Assembly (NCBI GenBank): GCA_965223355.1
Contig: CBDCWE010000003.1
Location: 1,488,001-1,552,000, forward strand
Direction: 5' to 3'
DNA length: 64,000 nt
Source of the DNA: Tectiglobus sp965223355
GTDB lineage: Bacteria; Pseudomonadota; Alphaproteobacteria; Rhizobiales; Hyphomicrobiaceae
The notes under the pieces are model-generated. The model saw nothing but the letters and a program-made list of their open reading frames with translations, was not told where the DNA came from and did no database searches. A program made the position numbers and the translations under genes. Positions 25,749-35,464 of the stretch are shown here, one piece after another. How positions within the stretch are numbered: position 1 is the first letter of the stretch; every line of letters begins with the position of its first letter.

Positions 25749-27488
25749 TCAGTCTTGCTCTGGATAGGTGCGCAGCGAAACCAAACCCATTTTGGCCATG
25801 ACGGAGGCTGCGCGAATCACCAGGGTCTTGTTCGCCTTTACAGCGTCGACAAGCTCGATGATGGTCATCGACCGTTCCGACAGGGCGGCAATGATCGCGT
25901 GCGCAACCGCGCGTGGCGGCAGCACTTTCTTTGCATAGCTATAGAGTACGTGATCGGCCAGGATCGCGTAGCTCTCAATAGAAGCGTCGGGCGCAAGCAC
26001 CAATTCTGTTTCAGGGCGGATCTGCGCGGTTGGGTAGTGGGCGAAACTCAGGCAAGGATCCAATCGTGATGCCGCCACCTTCGGCGCGGTTGCCACATAC
26101 GAGCGACGTTCTGAGTCTTTGCGTGCCGATTTGCGCACCGTGGCCAACTCCGCCCACAACGCCTGATACCGGCGATAGATCACCGACCAGTCGAAAAGCT
26201 CGCGCGCACGCCGGCGACCGGCCGCGCCGAGACGGCGCCGCAATTGCGGGTTGGCGACCAGTTCGGTAAGCCGGTCGGCCAGTTGACGATGATCGACCGA
26301 CACCAACTGGCAGGTCAGTCCGCAATAGAAGTCATAGTTCTCCATGCTGCTTTCGTGGGCGTGGGCTAGACCCTCGCCGACCCCCGCCGGCGCCATCCAA
26401 GTGGCGATGCGAAAGCCGTCTTCACCGTCGCGCACGGTGTCCTTGTAGCCGTTCCAATCGGTTACCACCGCCGGCAGCCCGGCTGCCATGGCCTCGATCG
26501 GCGTCAGACCGAAAGTCTCCTGGATATTGTCCGACAGCGAGATGAACAGATCGGCCGCCGCCCAGCTTCGTCGGTACGCTTCGGCGTCCGTGCCGTCGAT
26601 AAACAGCGCGCTAATGCCCGGACAAAAATCGACCGCGCCGGTCTTGAAGGCGCGTTCGATAAACTCGGTCCAGAACCGTCCACACTGCAGCAGGGTAATC
26701 GGTTTTCCGCTGCGCTCGGCGGCGGTCTGTAGCGCCCGATACATGGCGTGCGGATGCGCCTTGCTGTGAAACGAAAGGCGTCCGACGAACAGGGCGACGA
26801 CGGCATCGTCGGCGATGCCCAGGGCGGCGCGTGCGGCGGCGCGCTCCGGGTCGCTAAACTCGAAGTCGGCGCAGTGCACTCCGAGCGGAATGACCGGCAG
26901 CTGTGGCAGCGCCGGCTGCTTCGGCGCGCCAAACCGCCAGCGCAGATATTGCCATTCGGCCTGCAACACGGTCTCTATCGTCGAGCGCGCCGCCTGCGAC
27001 GTGCAAATCAGGGCATCCCACGGCATCACCGGCGCGCTGAGCAGGCCGGCAACGGCATCCATCGCCGTGTGCGAGGCGGCGGTGTGGGTCACGCCGCAGA
27101 TGGAATAGGCGTCCGGCCCGGCGCGCAGGCGCAATTGCGCCGCATGGGCCAGCCTGGGGTCCGGCAGATAGAGCCCGCCGATCTGGCTGAGCAGGTCGAG
27201 CCGGTGGGCCGGCAGCCAATGGGCCTTGGCGGTCGGATCGATATCGCCGACCAGCTTGGCGAAGGTCTGGGCGGACTTCCGATTGGGCGTATAGGCCCAC
27301 AGCGCCGCATCACCGCGCCCGGCAACGGCGGCGCGCAAAAAACCATTGCCCGCCGCCTGCCGGCCCATCAGCTTCGGCCCGTCCAGCACATAGCCGTCCG
27401 GCTCGAACAAGATCGCGACCTCGGCTAGCGACGTCGCAACGTCATCGACGTCGGATCGTGTTTCGGGCGCATTCGAAACGGTGGTCAT
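25749..27488 (-). CDS. GT4-family glycosyltransferase with C-terminal winged-helix-like extension
   Basis: 579 residues from the ATG at 27488; a GTG at 27524 is possible. The N-terminal half is a Rossmann-like acceptor domain (VAILFEPDGYVLDGPKLMGRQAAG). The C-terminal half has the GT-B donor-binding parts VALFVGRLSFHSKAHP and the E-x7-E motif ETFGLTPIEAMAAGLPAVVTDWNG. The last about 100 residues (RAVAHAIIAALSERSMTIIELVDAVKANK) look like a small winged-helix domain. It faces the secretion cluster, separated by a 288-base gap. It may glycosylate a surface polymer or secreted protein, which cannot be decided here. Confidence 0.85.
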   Translation of the reverse strand: MTTVSNAPETRSDVDDVATSLAEVAILFEPDGYVLDGPKLMGRQAAGNGFLRAAVAGRGDAALWAYTPNRKSAQTFAKLVGDIDPTAKAHWLPAHRLDLLSQIGGLYLPDPRLAHAAQLRLRAGPDAYSICGVTHTAASHTAMDAVAGLLSAPVMPWDALICTSQAARSTIETVLQAEWQYLRWRFGAPKQPALPQLPVIPLGVHCADFEFSDPERAAARAALGIADDAVVALFVGRLSFHSKAHPHAMYRALQTAAERSGKPITLLQCGRFWTEFIERAFKTGAVDFCPGISALFIDGTDAEAYRRSWAAADLFISLSDNIQETFGLTPIEAMAAGLPAVVTDWNGYKDTVRDGEDGFRIATWMAPAGVGEGLAHAHESSMENYDFYCGLTCQLVSVDHRQLADRLTELVANPQLRRRLGAAGRRRARELFDWSVIYRRYQALWAELATVRKSARKDSERRSYVATAPKVAASRLDPCLSFAHYPTAQIRPETELVLAPDASIESYAILADHVLYSYAKKVLPPRAVAHAIIAALSERSMTIIELVDAVKANKTLVIRAASVMAKMGLVSLRTYPEQD

Positions 27489-27524
27489 GGCATCCGGTGG
27501 GGTTGTGCGCCACCAATCAGGCAC

Positions 27525-28785
27525 GGCGTGTCGGAGTAACGCTGCAGGTTCCTATTTATGCGATCTGCTTACTGATAGTCGATACAAATCACAACCAAGT
27601 TTTCAATCCGGGCAATGGCGCATCGACCAGAGCGCAGCGGCGTCAACGACGGACCGAACCGGGTCGGCCGTCGCGCGGCGGCAAGAGCTGTGAGCGCCAT
27701 TGTGCCATTGCCGGTGCGGCGACCTGCTGGATTAGGTCGTCGCCGCCGATTGCCCAGGCCGGTCGCAACGGGCGACTACACAACCACGCTGGCCATCAGG
27801 TCGGCCTTGGTCATGTTGCGCACGGTGAGGGGGTTGTCGGTTCCGAACTGGGAGATCGCCAAGGCCAGCCTTGAGGCCAGCGTGCCAGCGTGGTTGTGTC
27901 ACCAACGGTCGAGACGAAACTGCCCGTCGAGCAGATCGTCAGACGACGGACGATATCGATGGCGCATCTTCTGGATCGTCACGGCGCGTTGTTGGCCGCG
28001 GCGGCGTGGCCTGGCAAGAGTTGCCCGCCTCTTCAAGCGTCGATCATCATCGTGTCGGCAAGGCTACAGGAAATTGCTGATTTATTGTTTGCGTTCTGAT
28101 GATTTTTCTTCCGAGACTAAAGTGCGCACAAACAGAGTGCTCCTGAAAATATAATTAAAATCAATAATTTACGATCAAACAAAGGAGCTTTAAGGAACCT
28201 CTGAACACGTCCAGGGTCCAGGGCATCACCCCTTAATCGGGTGATCGGGGCATATGAGGGGCGGACAAGCTCCTCGTCGATCGCCGTGCAACGGCGATGA
28301 CTCAAGGGCGCTGCGCTTAACAATCCCGACCAAAGGACCGCGCCCTTTGGAACCCCGGAACTTGATCAGAGGTTCCTTAAAATCCCTCGGCAGAACATGC
28401 TGTGCGGGGCTGATCGGGTTCGTGTTCCACCGTCCGCACCAAATCGGTCCAATGCATGCCGGCGCTGTCGCGATCCGTGTTGGCAACGCACAAACGTAGA
28501 TTCTGTTTCAAGACGATGGCCATGGCCTTATCCGCTGCGGCCGCGTAACGGAAAGGCTTACGACGGCGCCAGACAGCGAAGGTTGAAAACCTTTGTGCGC
28601 AAAGCAACGAAGTTCAATCCCCGGGTTGATTGGCATCCGACCTCTGTTATCGTTCGGGGGAAGGGGCCACACGCTGCGGCACCCGGCCGGGTGTGCTATG
28701 AGCTGGTGTTATGTCCTGACCAATGCGCTTTCGGTTCATTGAGAACGGGTAGCGTGACCGAAGCATCAACGAGGAGGTTTCCAGG
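27525..28785. other. 1.26-kb stretch without a supported gene
   Basis: No full gene is supported. On the minus strand 27775-27900 a short protein-like end can be read (ISQFGTDNPLTVRNMTKADL) ending at a TAG, perhaps the tail of a lost gene. A GC-rich multi-hairpin repeat fills 28191-28382. On the minus strand 28377-28607 a 76-codon frame lacks clear support. The rest holds no recognisable motif. Confidence 0.5.
28191..28382. repeat. GC-rich multi-hairpin repeat, copy 2
   Basis: Ends are inverted copies of AAGGAACCTCTGA. Inside, the same hairpin order as in the other copies is present (GGGTGAT/ATCGGGTG region, GAGGGGC, ATCGCCG-CGGCGAT, AAAGGGC/GCCCTTT). No coding potential. Confidence 0.75.
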
Positions 28786-29757
28786 ATGCAGTCTTCCAGA
28801 ATACTCGGAACCGCAGCTGTTGTGGGGCTCGCATTCGGCGCAAGCCAGGCGCTCGCCGCAGACCAACAGTTCGTATCGATCGGAACCGGCGGCGTAACCG
28901 GCGTTTACTACCCGACAGGCGGCGCCATCTGCCGTCTCGTCAACAAGGGCCGCAAACAGCATGGCATCCGCTGCTCGGCGGAATCGACCGGTGGGTCGAT
29001 CTACAACATCAATACCATTCGCAACGGCGAGCTTGAGTTCGGCGTCGCCCAGTCGGACTGGCAGTATCACGCCTATAACGGGACGTCCAAGTTCAAGGAC
29101 AAGGGCGCGTTCAAGAAACTGCGGGCGGTATTTTCCGTACATGCCGAGCCGGTCACGATCGTTGCTCGCGATGGCTCCGGTATCAAGAACATCACCGACT
29201 TCAAGGGCAAGCGGATCAACATCGGCAACCCCGGGTCCGGCACGCTCGGCACCTGGGAGGTGATCGAGAAGGCGATGGGCTGGAAGCGCGGCGACCTCAA
29301 GCTTGCCGCACAAATGAAATCGGCCGAAACCGCGCAGGCGTTGTGCGACGGCAAGATCGATGCCTATTTCTGGCTGGTCGGCCACCCATCAGCACTGACC
29401 CAGGAATCGATCGCCAGCTGCGCCACGCATCTCGTCAATGCAACGGCACCGCAAATCACCAAACTGGTTGCCGATAACTCCTACTATCGCATCGCGACGA
29501 TCCCGGCCACCATGTACAACAACAAGGAAGACATCACGACGTTCGGCGTTGGTGCAACGTTTGTCACGTCATCGGATGTCTCCGAAAAGGTCGTCTACAC
29601 CGTGGTCAAGGCCGTGTTCGAAAACTTCGACAGTTTCAAGACACTGCATCCGGCTTTCAACCATCTCAAGGAAAGTCAGATGATTTCCGACAGCCTTTCG
29701 GCGCCGCTGCATCCAGGTGCCGTGAAGTACTACAAGGAAAAAGGTTGGGTGAACTAA
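28786..29757 (+). CDS. TAXI-family TRAP transporter solute-binding protein
   Basis: 323 residues with a signal peptide ending ALAA-DQQ. The mature protein starts FVSIGTGGVTGVYYPTGGAICRLVN, the TAXI family entry, then STGGSIYNINTIRNGELEFGVAQSDWQYHA. GAGGAGG-type ribosome-binding sequence lies before the ATG. It captures a substrate (often dicarboxylate-like or glutamate-like in this family) in the periplasm and hands it to the fused permease encoded 94 bases later. Confidence 0.93.
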   Translation: MQSSRILGTAAVVGLAFGASQALAADQQFVSIGTGGVTGVYYPTGGAICRLVNKGRKQHGIRCSAESTGGSIYNINTIRNGELEFGVAQSDWQYHAYNGTSKFKDKGAFKKLRAVFSVHAEPVTIVARDGSGIKNITDFKGKRINIGNPGSGTLGTWEVIEKAMGWKRGDLKLAAQMKSAETAQALCDGKIDAYFWLVGHPSALTQESIASCATHLVNATAPQITKLVADNSYYRIATIPATMYNNKEDITTFGVGATFVTSSDVSEKVVYTVVKAVFENFDSFKTLHPAFNHLKESQMISDSLSAPLHPGAVKYYKEKGWVN

Positions 29758-29851
29758 TCCGACCAACGGCAGGCGAACGGCGACCTCGCCTGCCGTTATC
29801 CGTTAACATATCGACAATTGACCAGATATCCGCACGGCAGGTTGGTGAACG

Positions 29852-32479
29852 ATGACACAACAAACCGCAACACCATCAAACGCCGACGATATGGTCGCCG
29901 AGGTCGAAACGGGCGCGCGCAATCCTGTTGGTTGGCAGGCGACAGCTTTTCTTGCGGTCGCGTTCTTGTGGTCGCTCTATCAGCTGTTCATCGCGACCCA
30001 GCTACCCTATCTGCTGACCGAAATTACCGGATCGAGCTTTTTCCTCGGCCTGCTGCAACATGCACGCCGGATCCACCTGGTGTTCGCACTGGTGCTGGCA
30101 GCCATGGCCTATCCGCTATTGCGCTCCAGCCCGCGCCGTACCATCCCGATTTACGACTGGATACTTGCCGCACTCGGCATCGTGGTGTGCTTTTATGCCG
30201 TGTTCAACTATGAAGACATTGCAAACCGGGCTGGCTCCTTCAACAACACCGACATTACGATCGGCTTGCTCGGCCTGATTGTGCTTGCGATCGCCGTCTA
30301 CCGTTCGTTGGGCCTGCCGCTGCTGATCGTTGCGTCCGTGTTTGTCGCCTACGTCTTCTTCGGGGCCGGCGAATGGGTACCTGAGACGATCCGCTGGAAG
30401 GGTGCATCGCTCGGTAAATCGCTGTGGCACTACTGGATTCAAGACGAGGGCGTGTTCGGCAAACCGCTCGATGTCTCGGCGACAATGATCTTTCTATTCG
30501 TCCTGTTCGGCTCGATCCTCGAGAAGGCGGGCGCTGGCAACTACTTTATCAAGCTTGCATTTTCGCTGCTCGGTCATTTGCGCGGCGGGCCGGCGAAAGC
30601 GGCCGTCGTGGCATCAGCCCTGAGCGGGATCTACTCCGGTTCGTCGATTGCCAATACGGTGACGACCGGAACCTTTACCATCCCGCTGATGAAGAAGACC
30701 GGCCTTTCGCCTGAAAAAGCCGGCGCCGTCGAGGTCGCCTCGTCGACCAACGGCCAGCTGACCCCGCCGGTGATGGGCGCTGCAGCCTTCTTGATGGCCG
30801 AGTTCACCGGCACGCCATACACCGAATTGCTCAAACATGCGCTGGTGCCGGCGCTGGTCTCCTACATTGCGCTGGTCTACATCGTTCATCTCGAAGCCTT
30901 GAAGCTCGGCCTGAAGGGCCTGGACAAGCCGACTGCTACGATGAGCGTTGCCGCCAAGCTGCTGCGCGTACTGACCGGCGTTCTTCTGACCGTGGCGCTG
31001 TTTGCCGGCATCTATTATGTGCTCGACTGGATCCACTATCTCAATCCCGAGCTGACGCTGAGCGGCGTGATCGTCGTCTGCGCCATCGCCTATGTCGTTC
31101 TGGTCATGATCGCAAGTCGCCAGCCGGACCTCGAAATCGATGACCCGAATGCGCCGCTCACGACATTGCAACGGGCTGCCGACGTTGCCCTGACCGGCAT
31201 CTACTACGTGCTGCCGATCGTCATCCTGATCTGGTGCATTTTGCCGACGCCGGAGAAGCTTTCACCGGCGCTGGCGGCGTCGTGGGCCTGCTTTGCCATG
31301 ATCTTCGTGACGTTGACCCAGCACCCGCTGAAAGCGTTGTTCCGCGGCCGCGCGGCAGAGTTTGGCGCAGCCTTCAGCCGCGGCGCCAAGGAATGCTTCG
31401 ACGGCATGATTGCGGGTGCGCGAAGTATGATTTCGATCGCAATCGCCACGGCCGCTGCCGGCGTCATCGTCGGATCGCTGTCGCTGTCCGGCGCGCACAA
31501 CGTGATCCTGGAATTCATCGAGGTGCTGTCCGGCGGCAATCTCATTTTGCTTTTGCTGCTCGTTGCCGTGATGAGTTTGGTTCTCGGGATGGGACTGCCG
31601 ACGACCGCCAACTACATCGTGGTCTCGGCACTAATGGCGCCGGTGATCGTCACGCTTGGCGCCAAGAGCGGACTCGTCATCCCGATCGTTGCCGCGCATC
31701 TGTTTGTCTTTTACTTCGGCATTCTGGCCGACGACACACCGCCCGTGGGGCTCGCCGCCTTTGCGGCTGCTGCGATCTCAGGCGGTGATCCGATCAAGAC
31801 CGGTGTCCAGGGCTTTATGTATGACATCCGCACGGCGCTGTTACCGTTCCTGTTCATCTTCAACACCGAGTTGCTGCTGATCGACGTGACATTTGCCAAA
31901 GCAATATTGGTGTTCATCATTGCAACGCTTGCCATGATGTTGTTTGCGGCTGCCACGCAGGGCTACTTCTTCGCCCGCAATCACATCTGGGAAACGGTTG
32001 CCCTGCTGCTGGTCGCGTTCACGCTGTTCAGACCCGATTTCTGGCTCGATCAGGTGGTTCCCGAATACGAAACGCGAGCCGGCAGCGAGATCGTCAAACT
32101 TGCGGGCAGCCTGCCGCAGGACACGAAGCTGCGGATCAAAGTCTCGGGACCGAATTTCAATAATTCGGACAAGATCGATGAAACGACGTTGATCGTGGCG
32201 CTGGATAAGCCCGGCAGCGGCGTCCAGCGCCTGCAGAAGTCGGGCCTCGTCATTACGTTCGAAGACGAGATTGCGAAATTGGAAGAGCCGCTACCGGCCT
32301 CGAAGTTCGAAAAGCAGTTGAAGAGCTACGACTTCTATGGCGACAAGCCGGTTGTTGTCTCCAGCGTGCAGTTGCCCAACGAGCGCCTGCCGAAAGAGGT
32401 GCTCTACATTCCGGCGCTGCTGCTGCTTGGCCTGGTCATCATGTTGCAGCGGCGGCGCCAAACGCAACCGGCATTCTGA
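29852..32479 (+). CDS. TRAP transporter fused permease (DctQ-DctM type, TAXI-associated)
   Basis: 875 residues with many membrane segments. The N-terminal part is the small 4TM DctQ-like subunit, and the large part is the DctM-like permease with SGIYSGSSIANTVTTGTFTIPLMKKTG, ending with GMGLPTTANYIVVSALMAP and the GILADDTPPVGLAAFAAA motif. A C-terminal extension (about 740-850) lies outside the membrane before a last helix. Import is driven by a sodium or proton gradient. It works with the preceding TAXI protein; the following UspA gene suggests stress-type control as with TeaD next to the ectoine TRAP transporter. Confidence 0.95.
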   Translation: MTQQTATPSNADDMVAEVETGARNPVGWQATAFLAVAFLWSLYQLFIATQLPYLLTEITGSSFFLGLLQHARRIHLVFALVLAAMAYPLLRSSPRRTIPIYDWILAALGIVVCFYAVFNYEDIANRAGSFNNTDITIGLLGLIVLAIAVYRSLGLPLLIVASVFVAYVFFGAGEWVPETIRWKGASLGKSLWHYWIQDEGVFGKPLDVSATMIFLFVLFGSILEKAGAGNYFIKLAFSLLGHLRGGPAKAAVVASALSGIYSGSSIANTVTTGTFTIPLMKKTGLSPEKAGAVEVASSTNGQLTPPVMGAAAFLMAEFTGTPYTELLKHALVPALVSYIALVYIVHLEALKLGLKGLDKPTATMSVAAKLLRVLTGVLLTVALFAGIYYVLDWIHYLNPELTLSGVIVVCAIAYVVLVMIASRQPDLEIDDPNAPLTTLQRAADVALTGIYYVLPIVILIWCILPTPEKLSPALAASWACFAMIFVTLTQHPLKALFRGRAAEFGAAFSRGAKECFDGMIAGARSMISIAIATAAAGVIVGSLSLSGAHNVILEFIEVLSGGNLILLLLLVAVMSLVLGMGLPTTANYIVVSALMAPVIVTLGAKSGLVIPIVAAHLFVFYFGILADDTPPVGLAAFAAAAISGGDPIKTGVQGFMYDIRTALLPFLFIFNTELLLIDVTFAKAILVFIIATLAMMLFAAATQGYFFARNHIWETVALLLVAFTLFRPDFWLDQVVPEYETRAGSEIVKLAGSLPQDTKLRIKVSGPNFNNSDKIDETTLIVALDKPGSGVQRLQKSGLVITFEDEIAKLEEPLPASKFEKQLKSYDFYGDKPVVVSSVQLPNERLPKEVLYIPALLLLGLVIMLQRRRQTQPAF

Positions 32480-32539
32480 CGGCGGCGGGTGATATCGACC
32501 GGTTCATTGCAGGCGGCGCGATAGCGAGGAGAAGCGATC

Positions 32540-32965
32540 ATGTTCAAGCGCATTTTGGTGCCGGTGGACGTCGACCAGGAAAGTTCGTGGGCGAGAGCCT
32601 TGTCGGTTGGCGAACAGCTCGCCTCCGACTACGGCGCGGAACTGCATGTGATGACCGTGGTCCCGGCAATGGGAATGTCGGTGGTCGGCAGCTTTTTCCC
32701 GCCCGACTTCGAGGCCAAGGCGCTGGCGAAAGCCGACGAAAGGTTGCGCGAGGTGGTCGGGCAACGTGCCACGTCGGCCGAGGCCGCCAATTGCCATGTT
32801 GCACACGGCACCATCTATGAAGAGATCCTGTCGCTGGCCGATAAGCTGCAATGCGATGTCATTGTCATGACGTCACACCGGCCCGAGCTAAAGGACTATC
32901 TGCTGGGCCCCAACGCCGCGCGCGTGATGCGCCACGCCAAACAGTCGGTGTTTGTTGTGCGCTAG
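32540..32965 (+). CDS. Universal stress protein (UspA family)
   Basis: 141 residues; GAGGAG lies before the ATG at 32540. It has the family start FKRILVPVDVDQESSWARALSVGEQL and the ATP-binding end VIVMTSHRPELKDYLLGPNAARVMRHAKQSV (G-2x-G-9x-G(S/T)-like loop). It follows the TRAP permease by 60 bases in the same direction and probably shares its transcript. UspA-type proteins can modulate TRAP transporters, as known for TeaD and TeaABC. Confidence 0.92.
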   Translation: MFKRILVPVDVDQESSWARALSVGEQLASDYGAELHVMTVVPAMGMSVVGSFFPPDFEAKALAKADERLREVVGQRATSAEAANCHVAHGTIYEEILSLADKLQCDVIVMTSHRPELKDYLLGPNAARVMRHAKQSVFVVR

Positions 32966-32979
32966 GCAATATCGGTGGG

Positions 32980-33119
32980 CGGCCTCGTGGTCTGGACACG
33001 CTGGGGGTCCAGGGGATCCATCCCCTGGTCGGGGTGATTGAGGGGCGGACAGCCCCTCAACGATCCCGCCAAAGGGCCGAGCCCTTTGGAAACCTATGGC
33101 TTGTTCAGAGGATCCCTAG
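32980..33119. repeat. GC-rich multi-hairpin repeat, copy 3, ending in CTAG at a stop codon
   Basis: Runs from GTGGTCTGGACACG through CCAGGGG-CCCCTGG, GAGGGGC-GCCCCTC and AAAGGGC-GCCCTTT stems to GTTCAGAGGATCCCTAG at 33103-33119. The last CTAG (33116-33119) contains the TAG stop codon of the minus-strand epimerase-like gene. It fills the whole gap between two convergent genes. Confidence 0.8.
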
Positions 33120-33982
33120 ATATCGATGACAATCTCCGGGTGAAAACTGCGCGGCCGGAAGCCGAGCGCTTCGACGGTATCGTCCGAGGCGTAGGCGAGG
33201 TCCAATTCCATGCGATCGGCCACGTTGGGGCGATGTCGCAGATAGCCGACCGTGTTCATAGCATAGGCGGCGAGCTTGAGCGCCAACCGCGGCACACTCA
33301 CGATGCGCGCCGGGCGGTTCATGCCTGCGAAAATCCGTTCGACCATGCCGCGATAGCTGAGAGTTTCGCCGCCGGTCAGGTTGAATGTCCGATTGCGCGT
33401 CGCCGGATTGGCGATGCTGCGCACCATCGCTTCTGCGACATCTTCGGCATGCACTGGCTGGCGCAGTCCCGTCCCACGCCCGGCAATGACGAAAAATCCA
33501 AGGCGGCTAATCAGGCGTGCAATTTCCGTGACGGAATGGTCCGTGACACCGTCGTAGATCAGCGACGGCCGAAGGATGGTGTATTCGACGCCGGACCTGC
33601 CGCAATTGCGTTCGATCGCCGTTTCGCCGGCTGCGAGCCGGGCTGCGATCCCGCGGTCGACCGGATCCGAACTGGCGCCGCGATTCAAAATGCTAGTCGA
33701 GCTGAGCGCGACAATGCGTTTTGCCGCCGCCAGCACAGCGAACTCTTCGCCCACCATCGAGACCGGCCAAAGTGCCAACACGGTGGCACCGTCCGGCAAT
33801 GTCCAGTCGCCGGTCCGCAACCGTTGGGTGTCGACCCAGTCAAAGCCGTCGCCGGCTTCGACCTGGCTGCGGCTGACAATCACTCCGCCATAACCGGCAA
33901 CCCGCAACCGCTGTTGCAGGTAAGGCGCAACGACGCCGGAACTCCCGAGGACAGCGACAACTTTGTCGTTCGCATCCGTCAT
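33116..33982 (-). CDS. NAD(P)-dependent epimerase/dehydratase-like (atypical SDR)
   Basis: 288 residues from the ATG at 33982. The N-terminal Rossmann motif reads VVAVLGSSGVVAPYLQQRL, with a diverged GxxGxxG; downstream ILRPSLIYDGV matches the substrate-binding part of extended/atypical SDRs, and SLSSTSIL the catalytic Ser/Thr strand. The YxxxK pair is not clear, so it may act as a regulator or isoflavone-reductase-like enzyme. The stop codon lies in the CTAG end of a repeat. It follows the luciferase-like gene 83 bases upstream in the same direction. Confidence 0.75.
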   Translation of the reverse strand: MTDANDKVVAVLGSSGVVAPYLQQRLRVAGYGGVIVSRSQVEAGDGFDWVDTQRLRTGDWTLPDGATVLALWPVSMVGEEFAVLAAAKRIVALSSTSILNRGASSDPVDRGIAARLAAGETAIERNCGRSGVEYTILRPSLIYDGVTDHSVTEIARLISRLGFFVIAGRGTGLRQPVHAEDVAEAMVRSIANPATRNRTFNLTGGETLSYRGMVERIFAGMNRPARIVSVPRLALKLAAYAMNTVGYLRHRPNVADRMELDLAYASDDTVEALGFRPRSFHPEIVIDI

Positions 33983-34065
33983 GTCGTGATCCAACCGTCT
34001 TTGCGATCGGGCCGTTGCGCGGTGATGGCCGCAACGCCGATGCCCGTGGCCGGCGCGCCTGACGC

Positions 34066-35226
34066 TTAAATTCCGGTGCGCCGTGCGCCGTGCTTTTCGA
34101 TCGCCGCCTGCACGGCGGCCCGCGATTGCTCGCCGGCAGTTGCATACTTGGCAGCCGCGTCATCGTAGGACTCGACACGCGGGCGCAGACTACTCTGGAA
34201 CACCGGATGAACATAACGCGCCATCAATTCGTAGCTTCGCATCGTGGCGGGCCAGTCGGCCCAGTTGTGGGCGAGCAGCAGGATGGCGCCGCAACCGCCT
34301 TGCGAGCCGCCCCAGATGCGCTCGAAATGTGCGATGCAGTCGTCGGGCGTGCCAATGCAGGCCAGTTGACTTTCGCGCAAATATGTCACCGGTTCCTCAA
34401 TATCCGCCGGGATGATCGGGAACGTGGCGACTTCCGAGAAATAGCGGGCAAAATTCTTCAATCCGAATTCGACATCGCGTTCGGCTTGTTCACGGGTGTC
34501 GGCGACGTGGGCGAACGTCACAATGCGCCAATCGCGACGCTGGGCCTCGCGCCCGTTGTCACGATTGAGTTGTTCGCAACGCTCCCAGTTGGCGCAGTGG
34601 GCTGCCATGGCATCGGGCGAGGTGCCGCCCATCGCCAGCATGCCAATGCCGTGCACACCGGCGATGTAGGAGCCGGTTGGCGAGCGCGAGGACGCCACCG
34701 CCATCTCGATGTGGGGCTGCGTGTAATTGGGCATCTGCAGCTTGGCGTCGACGCACTTGAACCAGTCGGCCTCGTGATTGACCGTCTCGCCCCTGAGCAA
34801 CCGAACGATCACGCCCATCGCCTCATCCAACCGGTCGCGCTGCGTGGCGGGGTCGATGCCCAGCTTGGCAGCGTCATAGACGAGGGAACCGGGGCCAACG
34901 CCAAACATCGCCCGCCCGCGCGTCATGTGGTCGAGCTGGACCATTTTGTCGGCAACGATGAACGGATGATGATAGGGCAGTGACACCACACCGGTGCCCA
35001 GTCGAATATGGCGGGTGCGTTCGGCGGCCGCCGCAATGAACATCGCCGGGTCGCCGATATTTTCAAATCCGCCGGAATGATGCTCGCCGATCCACGCCTC
35101 GTGATAATTGAGTTTGTCGAGGTGCACGAGAAGGTCCATGTCACGCTCCAGCGTGAGGGTCGGGTTCTCGTTGGTCATGTGGAACGGTGCCAGGAAAATC
35201 CCCGTACGCACGTAGCGGTTTGTCAT
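34066..35226 (-). CDS. LLM-class flavin-dependent oxidoreductase (luciferase-like monooxygenase)
   Basis: 386 residues starting MTNRYVRTGIFLAPFH. The bacterial-luciferase fold is recognised by DLLVHLDKLNYHEAWIGEHHSGGFENIGDP, then RIRLGTGVVSLPYHHPF and RGRAMFGVGPGSLVYDAAKLGID. These enzymes use reduced FMN and O2 to oxidise organic substrates. It belongs to the catabolic genes around it, with the SDR encoded divergently. Confidence 0.92.
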   Translation of the reverse strand: MTNRYVRTGIFLAPFHMTNENPTLTLERDMDLLVHLDKLNYHEAWIGEHHSGGFENIGDPAMFIAAAAERTRHIRLGTGVVSLPYHHPFIVADKMVQLDHMTRGRAMFGVGPGSLVYDAAKLGIDPATQRDRLDEAMGVIVRLLRGETVNHEADWFKCVDAKLQMPNYTQPHIEMAVASSRSPTGSYIAGVHGIGMLAMGGTSPDAMAAHCANWERCEQLNRDNGREAQRRDWRIVTFAHVADTREQAERDVEFGLKNFARYFSEVATFPIIPADIEEPVTYLRESQLACIGTPDDCIAHFERIWGGSQGGCGAILLLAHNWADWPATMRSYELMARYVHPVFQSSLRPRVESYDDAAAKYATAGEQSRAAVQAAIEKHGARRTGI

Positions 35227-35464
35227 GATCGCTTTGCCCTGTTGGCCGGATTTGAAATGTTCGTGGACTTGACCGCCCGCCGTCTAAACTCATGGCTGCC
35301 GACACGTTAGTCAAGCGGGCGTGATCAACCAAGTGATGTTTGCCCGAACGAGGGGCTGGCGCAACTGTTCGGGCCGATCCGGCCAGTCTAGGCTGGCCAA
35401 CATGGCCCCGGGGCCAGGCCGCGCACCGGCCGCACCCGAGCAGGCAGCAGCATGGGAGGAGACA

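Noticed and set aside
28377..28607. 76-codon minus-strand frame whose stop lies in a repeat
   Set aside because: Weak start context and no family; kept only as part of the gap description.
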